In this document: positions 37,802 through 50,380 of the stretch, one piece after another | How the letters are laid out: each line of letters starts with the position of its first letter | Position numbering within the stretch: position 1 is the first letter of the stretch | Source: Dipylidium caninum | Lineage: Eukaryota > Platyhelminthes > Cestoda > Cyclophyllidea > Dipylidiidae | NCBI GenBank assembly: GCA_017562135.1 | Contig: QEYB01000766.1 | Location: 1,116,001-1,180,000, forward strand | Length of the DNA stretch: 64,000 nucleotides | Reading direction: 5' to 3' | Position numbers and translations under genes: made by a program | Notes under the pieces: model-generated | What the model was told of the DNA's origin: nothing | Databases searched by the model: none | Seen by the model: the letters and a program-made list of their open reading frames with translations, nothing else

Positions 37802-40800
37802 CGCTCTGCAGAATGCGCCCTCCTGAGTTTCCGTATGTGTTTAAGTGTGTGTGCGCGTGTGCTTGCTTGCCTGCCTGTGTGTGTGTGTGTGTGCGATTTT
37901 GAGCCTGACGGGAGGATTTTTGCCTGAGCCGAGGGCACCCATTGAACCGTTGACGCACACAGGCACGCACGCACGAGCACACGTGCGCACGCGCACTACG
38001 GACCTGCGCGCGTGCGCCACTTGAGCAGGCTCTTTGGCAGCGGCGGCGGCGGCGGCGGTGGGGTAGGGAAGGCGACCTGAAGGGCCAATCGTTGGTCGTT
38101 GTCCCGCCCACGCCCGCCCAGCCGACAACGTCGCCTCCCGGCTGGACTGTTCGGCCTCGAGACCTTGCGGAAATGGCGCCTCGCGGAGGTGAGGAAACAA
38201 CTAGTCTTGTCTGATGCCGAGAAGCACTTCAGTGGTCATTTTACTCGCCCAAGAATCCATCTCCCGCCTGTCCGAATGGATCGCGTCCGTAGGGTTGGTG
38301 GAGCGTGCGCCTCCTGGCGAGCAACGCCGGGAGGACGTCCAGACTGACTGTCCTCGGTCCTCGGCACGCGCTAATTCACGAGGTGTCGGTTGAGCGGTGC
38401 CGCGAGTCCCCGTTCGCGGTGTCCGCGACTCCGGACATTTCGGTGGCCCGACAACGGCTCGGGGGCGCCTCGACGGGGAGGCGGAGTAGGGGTGTCGGAG
38501 GGGCGAGTCCGCCTCCACCGGGTGACGCGGCGGGAGGGGGGCAGCTGCCGCGACGGGGCCGAAAAGGTCTTCTCGTTTGTCGGCGGGTCTTAGCTCCCTA
38601 GGTTTATCTTCCCTGCCAAATAGCTCACGCATTTGACAAGTGATGCCTGTGAAGATAGAATGATTTCATGCAAATTAACCACGCAACTTTTCAGTTAGAA
38701 CGAAAAAAATAGCGAATTCAAATTGGATGATACGGCGAGAAAAACCCACATGCCTCGTCTTTGTCGTGTGACAGCCCGCCTGTCAGCGCTGATTGCTCAA
38801 ACAGGCTCGCGATATCCGCAGCCCAGAAGCCCTGCAGCCCCAATTTACCGCCGTGAACTCGACCCGCCGGTCTGCAGACTGCGTCCACGCCGCGCGGCCA
38901 CCCGACGACGCCTCGTGGAGCAGGAATTTGGCCCTCGTGCCCGGGGCCCCCCCGCAGAGCCGGGACGGAGTTGCGGGCGACCGCGGGACCCGCGCCTCTT
39001 TCCTCACCGACGCAGATCTCCACCCGCGGGAAGGCGGTCGCTCCGCTTGCTGAGGGTCCTAAGCGCCCCGTGCCACCGAAGGCGGTCCTATCAAGGTCGT
39101 CCCCCTTCCCCCTTCCCCAGTTTTGGCAGAGATGTTCTGTCACAGGAGTGACTGACGCAACATTCACTCCATGTGACATGAGCAGCTACGCGTGACGGCT
39201 AAGGTGATCGCCGATGCGGTGACACGAGGGTGAGTCAGCGGCACCTCGTGTGTTGGCGACACGGCACACGGCGGCTGCTCGTGGCGCGCTGCCTCCGCGA
39301 CAGCGGCGGAGGCGATGCTGCCAATCCTGGACCCCCGTTGCGCGCACCCTGAGCCGGTCTCGAGGCTGGCGTGAGCCGTCCAAGGCAGCGGAGGGCTGGA
39401 GAATCCGTCGAGTCGCCTCGTGTTGGACTGAGCTGGCTTCTGGGGCGCTCGCTGTGGCAGGATCCCCCCACGCAGCATGCCGGCGGCTCCGCGGAGCGCG
39501 ACTAACGTGGCGGCAACAGAATCTCGCCGCGCAGGGCGCGGAGAGGAGGAGGAGGTGGGGAGCGCGCGAATAACGCAACACATGATTGACAGCAGTTCGC
39601 ACCTCTCGTGTTTCACTCGCACGACAGTTGTTGTGTGCGCGATTTCGGTCCTCGCTGATCCGCTGCCAGCACGGTTCGCTGCCCCTCGTCGCTCGGTCGC
39701 TCGACTAGTGGGAACGCGCGGTTGCGCTCCCGAGGGGGAGAGTGCGCAGGCGGGGGCCGCTTCCGCCTCGCGCTTGCCTCGCTGGCGCATTTCACCTTTC
39801 GCGGCCTCCCGCCCACTTTCTCCCCCAGTGCGTCGAAATTTTGCCATCTTATTTAGTGGAAGCGTGGGAATCCCGGCCTTGGGCACCACTGCTCGGCACG
39901 CCTCAGCCTCTCTCGCCATGCGCTCCTCATCGGCGTTTTCAGTCCGCACTCAACGCCTCCATTCTCGCCGTCTCTGCGCCATTTCAGGAGCGGCGACCAA
40001 TTCATGGTGGTGGGCAGAGTCGTTTCCTCGTCGAGTTAACGCGGTGCCTCGCGTCTCCTCTGCTGTCGGGGCGATTAATCACTCGCCGACAGAAGTACTT
40101 TCCTCTTCCACGAGTGCGTCGCATGGTCCTAACCACTCCCTGCCGCGTATGGCGCACTTCGGAGCAGGAAAGAAAAGCCAACGAGGAGGCGGAGAGGACT
40201 GACTGCCTCGAGTACGGCCCCCGGCTCTGCCCGGGCCCCTGCCTGTCCGAAAGCAGCGGGAGGAAAGAGGACATTTGCGATGTGCTTTCAGCGCTGCCCT
40301 TGCGCCCCGAGGGAGACGGTCAGTCGTTTTCTCACTTCCCCACATCCTCGCATATTTACAGTTTAATTCACTCAGGTTCACCTAATGATAAAGCTCCAGC
40401 AGATTATGGATGGACGGAAATTGGCGTTCTGGTAAATTTAGTTGGTCTACAGTTCAACACCGCCCGCCTTCGCCTGGCGCGTGTGGAGACCTCCGTTACA
40501 ATGAAACCCGATGCAGACTTATACACGCCCCCCAGGAGACGCGAGTTTAGCGACATTTTGGGGTCGGTCACCGGAGCTGTGAATTGCTGCGACACGTTCG
40601 TCAAATAGACCATCGACTCGCCTCGCCTCGCCCCGCCTGGCACGGTAACTAACGTCGCCTCGTCAACACCGCCTCAGAGATGGACTTACAAACACCCACT
40701 TTGCCTCAGAGAAATGATTAAAAAAATGTCGTTGCAGTCTGTTTCACCGTGGTACAATTTCAAAGAGTGTAGATGTCTGGAGAGAACTGTTGTATCTATG

Positions 40801-42394
40801 TGAGACCTTGGAGAGGACTCGCCAAAAGTGCGCATGTCTGGCGCACTTCAGAAAGTTGTCAACAAGTGGGTGCTGTTACAAATGATTTTTGCAACAGGGT
40901 CGATGTGGCCCCATCTCGTGCGCCAATGAGACAGCTCCCTGGAACCGAAAAATTGCAGCCTTTGAACGAAACAGTCGGGACCCGGTTTTGGCGGCTATTT
41001 TTTCAGGCGGACAGTAAACAGCGTTTTTCGTAATTCGCAAAGATTGTATTTCCCAACCGCTAAGTAGAACTACCTGCGTGCCAAAGCGCCAAGTAATGCC
41101 CTATAAAAAAATTCCACTGAGAGGTGACGAACCTGTCTTATCACCACACAAGCGTGACTGCGCTGCCAGTAAAGGCCTACGAGACCGAGCTACTTACAAA
41201 TACTTCAGTAGGTGTGATATCATAAAGTCAATCATTCTCGGTGCGGCTACCAGGCACAAAACCCGGAGGGGGGGGGGGCGAGAAACTAACCCCATGCAAA
41301 AGCAAGAGCAGCTCTGCGCCGTTCCCTAATTTAACCGGAGATCCGCCCTCAAACCGTTGTTTCGAATTTGTCCGCCCCTTCGATGATCCTGTTTAACGCG
41401 CCTCCACAGGGTGGTGAGAAAGACCATTAGCTTCACAGCAGACTGTGAATGGCATTTAGGAGGAATGAGTGAATCAAGGCCGACAAGTTCTAAGGCATCG
41501 TGATAAACTCAGGCTGTGGCCTCATCTATTATCCCACTGGTAACTAGGCCATTGTTGTCATGACGAACAAGGTGTCCAAGCAACCACCCGCATTGACCAG
41601 GCGACGGCGACCTTGGCTCTGCCACCACAGGCGGTACAGCGCAGATGCGAGAAAAGGAAGTCGCTGAGGCTGTGGCACCAGTGGTGGTGAAAAGGTCAAA
41701 AACACAATGGCGATGCTTTCCGCAGGCCTAAACGGCCATTTCGAGTTCAGTCGAGAGCGGATGCACCCGAATGCCAACACACGACTGTTGTGTGCCGCCC
41801 GGCAGCGCTCAATGCGGGGGATACTTGTGAGGGTCGCCTTCACTAGTGCGATATCCGGCGGAGAAGCAAGCAGTTTGGGGGCGGGGACGGCGGTAGCACT
41901 GGACATGATGGCCTTTCGGAGAGGCCAGTCCCACCCACATCTTTGAAATCTCCAAGGCGTCCCGACACACGTTCTGGAGGTGGCCAACATCTACGTCCTC
42001 CTCAATGAACCCTCACCACTTGTGCGCGTAAGGTCTACTTTCGTCCTGCTAAAGGGTACAGGAATCTGTCCGCGAGTCTCTCCTCACCCGATGGCAAAAT
42101 GACGGTGAAGAGTATCATTTAACCGCGGAACAGCCTACCAATGCACGCAAGAAAGGACCACTTATACATGTTGCCCTTGTATTCCAAGATACACACAAAA
42201 GTGGAGCACGGGCAGCAACGCATTCGTCAATGTCACTTTCTTCTCTCAACTCCGGACATCCGCACGCACAAGCGACGCAGGAGGACCCTCTCGCTCCATC
42301 CGGACGCGCAAGTGCTTGGTTGTAGGAAGGCTCGACGAGCGAGAGAGAAACAAAAAGAATAGGACGAAAGTGGAATTCAAACAGTGAATCTCCC
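37802..42394. other. No supported gene; GC-rich then mixed composition
   Basis: It starts with the upstream region of the divergent light chain gene and a (TG)9 repeat at 37876-37893. Long open frames, for example 39742-40608 on the plus strand, overlap equally long ones on other frames and have no domain or low-complexity bias typical of real exons, so I do not call them. Confidence 0.4.
37876..37893. repeat. (TG)9 microsatellite
   Basis: Uninterrupted dinucleotide repeat just upstream of the divergent dynein light chain start codon. Confidence 0.85.
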
Positions 42395-45169
42395 TCAGAA
42401 TTTGCCTCTGATGCGCTGCTCATGAAGCGCTCGACGCACGGAATTTAGGCTGTCGAGAACCTCACGCGAGTGTGGCGTCTGCCCGGAGGAGCGTCGGGAG
42501 ACAGATTCACATCCGCACGCCGAAGGACGAGGCGGTGGAGGGCCGGCGGGGTCGGATGATCGGCCTGACGCTGCGCTGGTGAGGGGACGCCGAGCCCTCG
42601 ACGATTCCTGGTGGACGGACCGGGCCGACGAGCAGCGAAGGCGATTTCGCAACGAGGAGATGTCCGCATCCGAGGTTGTCCGACTGCAGAAGTTTTGCGC
42701 GGTGATGGGAGTAATGAAGTACTGCTTGTAGCGCTTCAAAAGCACCTCTCGTGAAATCTCTGGACTCGGTCGAATATTGCGCAACCGATTGGCCAAAAAC
42801 TGTGGGTGAATGGAGGAGTAATTGCGTGTTTGAACTATTTGGCTTAATGAACCCAAGTTACATGTAAGAAGATAGAAGCGCTTTGGCTACCAAAGTCTTA
42901 ATTTATCAAAAGGAGGCACTTTATTCCAACAGAGCATGCGATAGTCAATCGCAAACACACTTCTGTAGCTTTAGGCACGGCCAGTTAATACTGAGTGGCA
43001 GGACTGTGCAGAACTGGTGCGATGGAAGACAGAGAGAACCAGCAGGTTTCGCATTAAGCACTCATAGCAAAAATTCTCTTCGCGCGGACGATTTACCCTT
43101 ACCTTGTCAAAAAACCTCAGCTTCACACAGTCCCACTATTGTCAATGTACTGCTCAAAATAAAATATATAAAAAACTCTGTTAAGTAGCACGGAAAGTAG
43201 GCGAATGACATAATCAGAAGAGGGGTTGAATCCGACCAATGTCACAATAGTTTAAATTACATTTTTATTCGAAAAACTAGGTACAAATGTCCGAACTATC
43301 CTATCACCTGAAATGTCTTTTAGCAGTGTCGTTTCTCCCATTGTTATAATCGGTTTAATTGATATTTATTCCGCGATGACTGCCGTCGGTGGCCAAAGTC
43401 ATCTACAATTTAGGTTCAAAATATGACGCCTCGTGCGCGTGTTAAAAGGAAATAGGCGGAAGAAAGGGAGGCGGTGAGGAATATTACGGTTTAACAATGA
43501 AACGTTCAATAGCGCCTTTCAAAATTGCTGCAAAATTGACAACTTTGTTAAATGAATGCGTCAACCTTTTGCGTCTTGCAACACTTTAAAAACATGGAAA
43601 ATTCCATTTAGGATAACGAAAAAATCGTCGACCTTTTGGGAGAATAGACAGAGGCACGCACAAAGTTCTCCATTTGGATGCGTTCTTGCTGCCGCCACCG
43701 ATTGAGGGTGGAGTGGTAAGGTCGACGAACAGTGAGTTGTGGACTAACGCAGGGAGCAGAAGCGCAATTGTTGGCGGCGTTAAGAAGGTTGTTGTACTCG
43801 CGAAGCATGGCCGCCACCGAAGCCGTCTCATCGCTCGGCAGAGGCCGCGAGTTTGGATCGCGCCACAACGGTCGAATGCTGCGAAAACGCGCGTCCCTCG
43901 ACAGCTGACGAAGCGCCTCCGACAGTTCCGCTATCCCCACCTCCGATTCCGTACGGTCGGCATCCTTGCTACCGTCCTTATTGCTACTGCTATAGTAGAG
44001 GCAGCTAGCCGAGGTGGAGGATGAGAGAGGCGAAAACGACCTGGATGAGGCGATTGACTGACGACATTCTGGCGCCCTTCTGCCGGTGCTTGCGGGTGCC
44101 TGGTTGCGAGTCACTCTTTGGGCACTAGTATTAATGACGCTTGAGGAGGTGGAACGCGGAACTGATGATTTTTTACGTGATGATAATTCCTTACAGTCAA
44201 CCCTCGCCGTCTGCGATTCTTCTGACCAGGCACATCCTGGATTTAATGCAGAATGGGCGGGAGAGGATTCACGTTTAGCGTTCCCTGAAGGTCAATTATA
44301 AATAAATTTTAGACCTATGCATTTGTTAAAATGAGACAAAAAGTAATGAATGAGGTTGCACAGATTGGCAACCCTAGACATCCTTTGCGCTATTCGGCGA
44401 AGGTAAACCTAAATGAACGTCGGGTTTCGAGAATCTCAGGAACTACTACCCTTTATGATCTTACCAGTTAAAGGATTTAATTTGTTGCTGAAGTTATTCA
44501 GTTAATCTAACCAAAGTTAAATGAAGTATGTTGATGCAAGGATCAGAGAAACTGTAAATAAAACGAGCATATGAGGCATAGGAATCGCAACATTAAAGGA
44601 TGTTCTGGATAATGAATGCAGGAAACAGAAGAATATACCTTCATACTTAGACGAACACAATGAAGCACTGAGCGTTCTTTCATCGTCTTCAGTCTCGGCC
44701 GCAGAAGCAATATCAGGAAAATTATCAAGAGCGGATTTGGATTCATCAATAGATATAAGCGACATATTGTCATCGACAGCAGTGGAATGGTGATCGCCCT
44801 GTTCTGTTTTTGCGCTTCCGGCATCTGATGGGTGGCTCCTAACGAAAAAGGAAAATGTGGGGTTGGTTAAACATTTGTTCCAAGAGCAAATAAATGTGTT
44901 GGAACAGGACGAAGACAAAATATTCTGCCATGCAGGAGTGTCTGAATATTTCCCATATAAACAAATGCATATATCAAATTAATGTCAGTCATATCAGCAT
45001 TTAATAAAATGGTGAGAAGATGGTGTATGATAAACGCTAGGGCACACAGAAATCGGCAATCGAAGGTTACAAAGTACCATTTTCGACTGTCTTCTTCGAA
45101 AGAGTCTTCAACGGCATCACCATAGTAGCTACTATCAGTTTTTCTGTATTCAAGTAACGTGTTATTCAT
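42395..45169 (-). CDS. Unrecognised four-exon gene, 463 aa, Ser-rich
   Basis: Exons 45078-45169, 44639-44838, 43633-44284 and 42395-42842 join with agreeing phases (2, 1, 2). The first three junctions have good consensus; the last donor (AAAAG/GTCGAC) and acceptor (TTCATTAAG) are weak. If the third exon instead runs on it ends at a stop at 43608. The protein is hydrophilic: an acidic N-terminus (YYGDAVEDSFEEDSRKW), a Ser/Asp-rich part, and a helical stretch (IAELSEALRQLSRDARFRSI, then ETASVAAMLREYNNLLNAAN). The last exon is basic and Ser/Pro-rich. There is no signal peptide or membrane segment and I recognise no family. It could be a cytoskeletal or nuclear scaffold, but nothing proves that. 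Confidence 0.55.
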
Positions 45170-46281
45170 TGATAGACATTGAATTTACTAAATCGTCATT
45201 GGATGCATGGCAAACTCACCTTAAACCACCAAATTTATATCGTTAATTTGTGCCAACATAATATTAGTTGACGCTTATAGATAGTTTATCCGTTTTTTGC
45301 GCAATTTATTACTGCAGCTTTCCACTAGAGGCAACCAAAAAAGGGAGTTACCTGTCAACGCAACAAGGTTTCATTAGGAAGATAAAACAAGGAAACAAAA
45401 GTATTTAAAAAGCAAGTAAAATAGAACGATAATTAATAGAGCAATATTGAATATCATTTAGTTTTTCCACGGTGAAAGTGAAATTAGAGTGGATAGTGGT
45501 TGAAGGAAAACATCCGCAAAAGGGACGGAAAAGACCCAGCAGCTGGGATTAAGGTAAAATCACTTAAAAAAGGACAGCTCGACGGCGCCAGTTTAGATGC
45601 GAAGTGGCGCGGTGGTTATACGATAGCAAAAGACATTTGTATTAATGGAGTGTCACATCAGTCCTGATACAAGATGTCGTTAGATTTTGCTTGTCCAGCT
45701 ACGGAGGAAATGGAGTAGGCATTGAGTTAACGTCTAATCCGGTTATGGTCACAGAAGATTTGGGCCGCATATGGGGTGGCAATATTTGGTACTAGATCAC
45801 AAGCCGGCTATATTGTGTTACTTTGTGCCCAAAATTAACAAGAAACACCTTATAGGGAACATTCTTTGCTTATCGCCGTTTGATTTAACGTGCCTAATTA
45901 ACAAAATAAAAATGCTCACAATAAAATCAAACCCGCTTTAGTTTAAAACTATGTACACGTATAAATCATTAGTTAAAAAGCTGACAAATTAGGCGTTATA
46001 AAAATGTTTTTTTAATATGGCAACTCTAAGTTCTTTAAATACACAGTAATGATCATAACTCTGTACATCCTTGAAATTTATGATCAATTGATCTACGTAA
46101 AAACAATATTGATAAACGCACTTTATTTTATTTTTTGTACAATCAATATTGTAATTTTTTAAAAAAATAAAATATTAAATTGTAGTAATTAGTTATTGAT
46201 CGCATGTTTTAATGCACTCCACAGTGAACTTTGAAACTACGGGCTTGGCGTCTATTCGAATAACCCCTCATCGCTGGCGCT
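45170..46281. other. AT-rich intergenic region
   Basis: Divergent space between the unrecognised minus-strand gene and 14-3-3. AT-rich with stops in all frames; it presumably carries both promoters. No specific element could be assigned. Confidence 0.45.
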
Positions 46282-47117
46282 ATGGCCGATCTCCTGTCGA
46301 CTGAGTGGCTTAAAGATTTGCCTCTTAAAGATCGTGATTCTTATGTCAACACCGCCAAATGTCTGGAGCAAGCTGAGCGGTTTGACGATATGGCTGTTTG
46401 CATGAAGGAGGTCACTAAATTCGACAAGGAGTTAAATAACGAGGAGCGGAATCTTCTCTCTGTCGCGTTCAAGAACGTCGTTGGATCTCGGCGTAACTCT
46501 TATCGAGTCTTGTCTAGTAGATTAACTCGGACGCAGGATTCTGAAAAACAATCTCTGACGAAAGAGTATCTGGATATCCTTCAAAAAGAGCTTAATGCTA
46601 TTTGTTCTGACGTTTTGGTAAGCTTGTTTTTTTCCTTCACGCATACGCAGCAACTCATTGAAACTCGACTTTATCCATCATGTTCCAATGCTGAGGGGAA
46701 AGTTTTTTACAAAAAGATGATGGGTGATTATTACCGATATAAGGCTGAAAATGCTAAGGGCGATGATCATAAGCAAGTGGTTGAAGCTTCCCTTAAAGCC
46801 TACGAAGAGGCTACCGAGATTGCGAATGAGAAGCTCAGTTGCACGCACCCCATTCGTCTAGGTCTCGCTCTTAACTATTCTGTCTTTTATTACGAAATCA
46901 TGAATAGCCCCGATAGGGCATGTCAACTCGCCAAGAAGGCTTTCGACGATGCTGTCAGCGACGTCGATAGTGCTAACGATGATTCCTACAAGGATAGCAC
47001 TCTTATTATGCAGCTTCTCCGCGACAACTTGGCGGTAAGCTTTATTGTTTATTATCATTCCTTTAGTTGTGGACTTCGGACCCTGAAGAAACTGAGAACA
47101 ATGAGGGTGCTGAGTAA
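46282..47117 (+). CDS. 14-3-3 protein, 256 aa
   Basis: Exons 46282-46617, 46651-47034 and 47067-47117, separated by introns of only 33 and 32 nt (GTAAGC...CAG; GTAAGC...TAG). Signature regions are present: [65 protein letters not shown] and [14 protein letters not shown], then LWTSD and an acidic tail. The phosphopeptide-binding residues known from human zeta (Lys in FKNVV, Arg in GSRR, Arg-Tyr in YYRY) are all conserved. 14-3-3 proteins are cytosolic dimers that bind phosphoserine motifs. The first intron is a multiple of three without a stop, so the unspliced sequence stays open, but removing it restores the conserved [14 protein letters not shown] join. The start ATG lies in good context (GCTATGGCC). 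Confidence 0.95.
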
Positions 47118-50100
47118 TTCGTGTACCGGACTTCTGATTTACTTCAATCACGAATATTATAGATATTGTCATGGCTTCAGTGTTTTCTCGGTTTAATTTT
47201 CTGCTTTCAGAGGGTAGAGCAGGGGCTTTTTTGGTTGTGAAAACTACTCCTAACAGCTAGTTCCGATTAGTTTACGCTAGTCGATTGTTTTGTGACTTCT
47301 TCAGACTACTTATTTGAACCTTTGATTTATTTGTATTCTCTTAGGACGGCCTTGGTAGTGATAGTGTGGATTTACATCCGTTCTTACTGGTCTATAACTC
47401 GTTGTGCTTGATGCATCGATTTACTTTGTTGTTCTCTAATGTCATGCAGTTCGTCATTGAGCTTTCTGTGGTCGATTGGGGTTCGTGCAAGTGGGAGGGA
47501 GCGCTTGGCCTTATTCGACGTTTTTTTAGCCTCCTACATGGTTGTAATAGGGTGAATCACTGAATGTTTCGCGGCTCTCGCTAATCGCACCCTGGCCTTG
47601 AGTGAGCTTCACGTCTGAATGTAATGGGGTCAGTGGTCGCTGAGGTGTGCACGCAATAACGTGTACGTGAGACAGCTTCACTTAAGTCGGTCTCTATAAG
47701 GGGTCGTCGGCTTGTTGCCGGTTAAAGGGCGTTAGGCTCGCAATTCCATGTCCGAGGAGCCTACGGTGCGATCAACGAGGCCTCGCATTAGGTGATTAAG
47801 AACTGGCGCCAGGCCATGGATGCTGGCCGATCGCAAACAGAAGGAAGATGAGTGCGCTGCAGAGGGTTTTGCACATTTACTGCAAAGATGACTTCCCGAG
47901 TTGGTGTTTAGGGGAATTGACTTGGCCCGACGGTGAATGTAACAGAGGAAAGTAGGGCAACGTGGCACGGCTCTCTGTGGGCGTCAGGACGCCGAGGGTT
48001 GGGGGGCGGGGGGCGAGGTGTAGTGGGGTGGTTGCACGTAAATAGGTCACGCAAGAGCGCGGAATTTCCTGTGCCGTAACGCTTGGATCTGTTGCTTACC
48101 CATATTTGCCATAATTCTTCACTCCATTTGGATGCTGCATTGGGAAAAGCGGCAAATGAAGTCGATCGCGCCGAGCGAATGAGCCCCAAACCTTGCAAGT
48201 GAACGTCGCCCTTTTTGGGATGGCCTCAGGGAAATGCCGACTTTCCCTGGCCTGTGACCAGCGGCGATGACCCGACCGCAATAGAGTGTCGGAGGAGGGT
48301 GAAATGTCTACGGGCAAAACCTAAGTTATCAGTGAGAACATCAACCTGAGCCATGACGCGAGAATGTGTTGCCTCCTTACCTCATTCGCCGTTCACGGGA
48401 GAGATGGCTCGTGTGAAGCCTCGCTCGAGCTTAACAGTTGTATGCCATACATTTGAGAGTATTTAGTAGTTCTAAATGTCAAAACAGCACAAATGGGGAA
48501 TGCTTTAGCGTCATTCCAATTTGGAAAAAAAAACACAAGATCGAGTTAATTAGATATACTTAGAAGGCGCCTATTTAAAAAGGTACGCGACTTGCCGAGG
48601 CAGCCTTTGTGCAAAGTAGTGAAGTTTCATGGAACTTTCAATTAATAAGATGACAGAGATGAGAGATGGGAAGGGAATGTTGCCCCTTGGCGGTAGTAGA
48701 TCTGGGGGAGATTGACCGAAATGGCAAAATATTTCGTTTCCCGAAAGGAAGGAGCGCGTGGCTCTGAGGGGTGATCGCACAAGGAACGCTGGTCACATTT
48801 CCCCGTCCATCCTAGCAACACTCTCGCTGAGAGCAAGCGAAGGGAGGAGGCAACATACTCGCGCACCCCGCAAATAATATGAACACGCCTGTAGACATTT
48901 CGCCCTCCTCTGACACTCCAGTGAGGTCGGTCTATCGTCGCCGGTCACATGCCAGGAGAATACGGCATTTCTCCTGCGGTGGGCGTTGTTTTTATCCGCC
49001 ACGCGATGGCTCTCCTGAGATTCGGACACCCCATCAGGCCGAGGCTCCTCTGGGAGGTTTGGAGCTCACATTCGCTTGACGCGCTTGCGCTCGTCCTCTT
49101 CTGTCAATTCCGTTTGTCGATGGCACCAGTCCGGCATCTCGAGTTGATCAAGTGGCCACATCAAAGTTTAGTGCTGATTATAGGACCTTTGGGGAAGGGA
49201 TGCCAAGTGCAACGGTGGGTGGAACAGGGTGGAAAATGAGGAAACCAGTCAGGTGATCATACCTAAGAAAGAATGTCAGATTTTATGGCGTTATGCACAT
49301 TCACAAGTAATGAGAGTATTGAAGATTCTTAAATGCTCTGAATAATCCCATTTTGTAGCTTCAGACGAAACATCTTAAATGGTGGCGAATATCACTGCCA
49401 GGTCTTATAAATTACAGATGCTGTAAAATTTCATATTCTCCAATTGAGTAACAAAGGTCATCTTGTTAACTTAACGAAGCTTCCATTAGCTGCTGGGCCT
49501 ATTCGGGACTGCGCCGTTATGCTCGAGTTGTCAGTGACGAAAATGGAAATCCTGCTTGCAAAATCATGTATCTCCGTTAATTAAACACTTATAAAGGTCT
49601 TCATCCTCAATCGTGCTCACCTCCTATATTCCATCGGTCCACACAAGCTCTGAAGCGACCTTCGGAAGGTATAGAGGGAAGTTGAAAGGGTGATTAGCGA
49701 GACATGCAATGGGAGACTTACTATACAACCTAAAATTAATGCTGATTTTACCTCGAACTGGTTTGGTTGGATTACACTTAACTAGGTCATACGATATCCG
49801 TTAAGACTGAAATATTTACTAGCGTTATTCCTCGTAATATAACTCGTAAAAGGCACTGTTTGGGGAGAAACATTATTCTAGTGCAAGGACGTTCAACAAT
49901 TCTTTCTGCGGCAATTAGCGAATCAAACTGAGGTTGTGTTTACTACATAGTGAGTGCAGGTAGCCCATTGCTGTGGGGTATTCCGTACATTCGATGCACG
50001 CCATTGACGTTTCTGCCAATTTCTCTTGGATCACTGTATCCTCCGCTGTCATTAATACATAACATTGCCCCCTAGCGCGTGCGATTGGGAGGAAGGACAT

Positions 50101-50380
50101 TAATAGTAAATAGTGTGGGAAACATGACAATGAGTATAACAATAAACCGAAGTAAATAGAGGCAGACGAATTGCCAATATGCAGCATATCCTTCATAAAC
50201 AAAAAAATCATTTCCACAACGCGTATAAAATGTATATAAACTCATTAATCTTAAATTTTTAATCAGCATTATATATTAAATATCAAATGTAGAGTTGTAG
50301 CCGCTGTGAGACCTTAAAGTGATAAATAGTTTGTTTTAAGTATTATTTTTGTTGGCGTGACGTACGACGCCGCAAATTAC
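47118..50380. other. Gene-free stretch containing an inverted repeat
   Basis: No gene supported between 14-3-3 and the tRNA methyltransferase. It contains the inverted repeat at 48222-48980 described separately; the remainder is AT-rich. Confidence 0.45.
48222..48980. repeat. Diverged inverted repeat (arms 48222-48378 and 48843-48980)
   Basis: The reverse complement of the left arm and the right arm share blocks such as AGGAGGCAACA, GTAGACATTTC, CCCTCCTC, GACACTC, GGTCACA and GGCATTT in the same order, roughly four of five bases identical by eye over about 90 nt of core. The spacer is about 465 nt. Accidentally, both arms give similar open frames (PVDISPSSDT). It may be a foldback or MITE-type element, or two oppositely inserted copies of one dispersed repeat. 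Confidence 0.65.

Noticed and set aside
39742..40608. 288-codon plus-strand frame in GC-rich DNA
   Set aside because: It overlaps long frames on the opposite strand, has no domain, and its composition is what GC-rich noncoding DNA gives.
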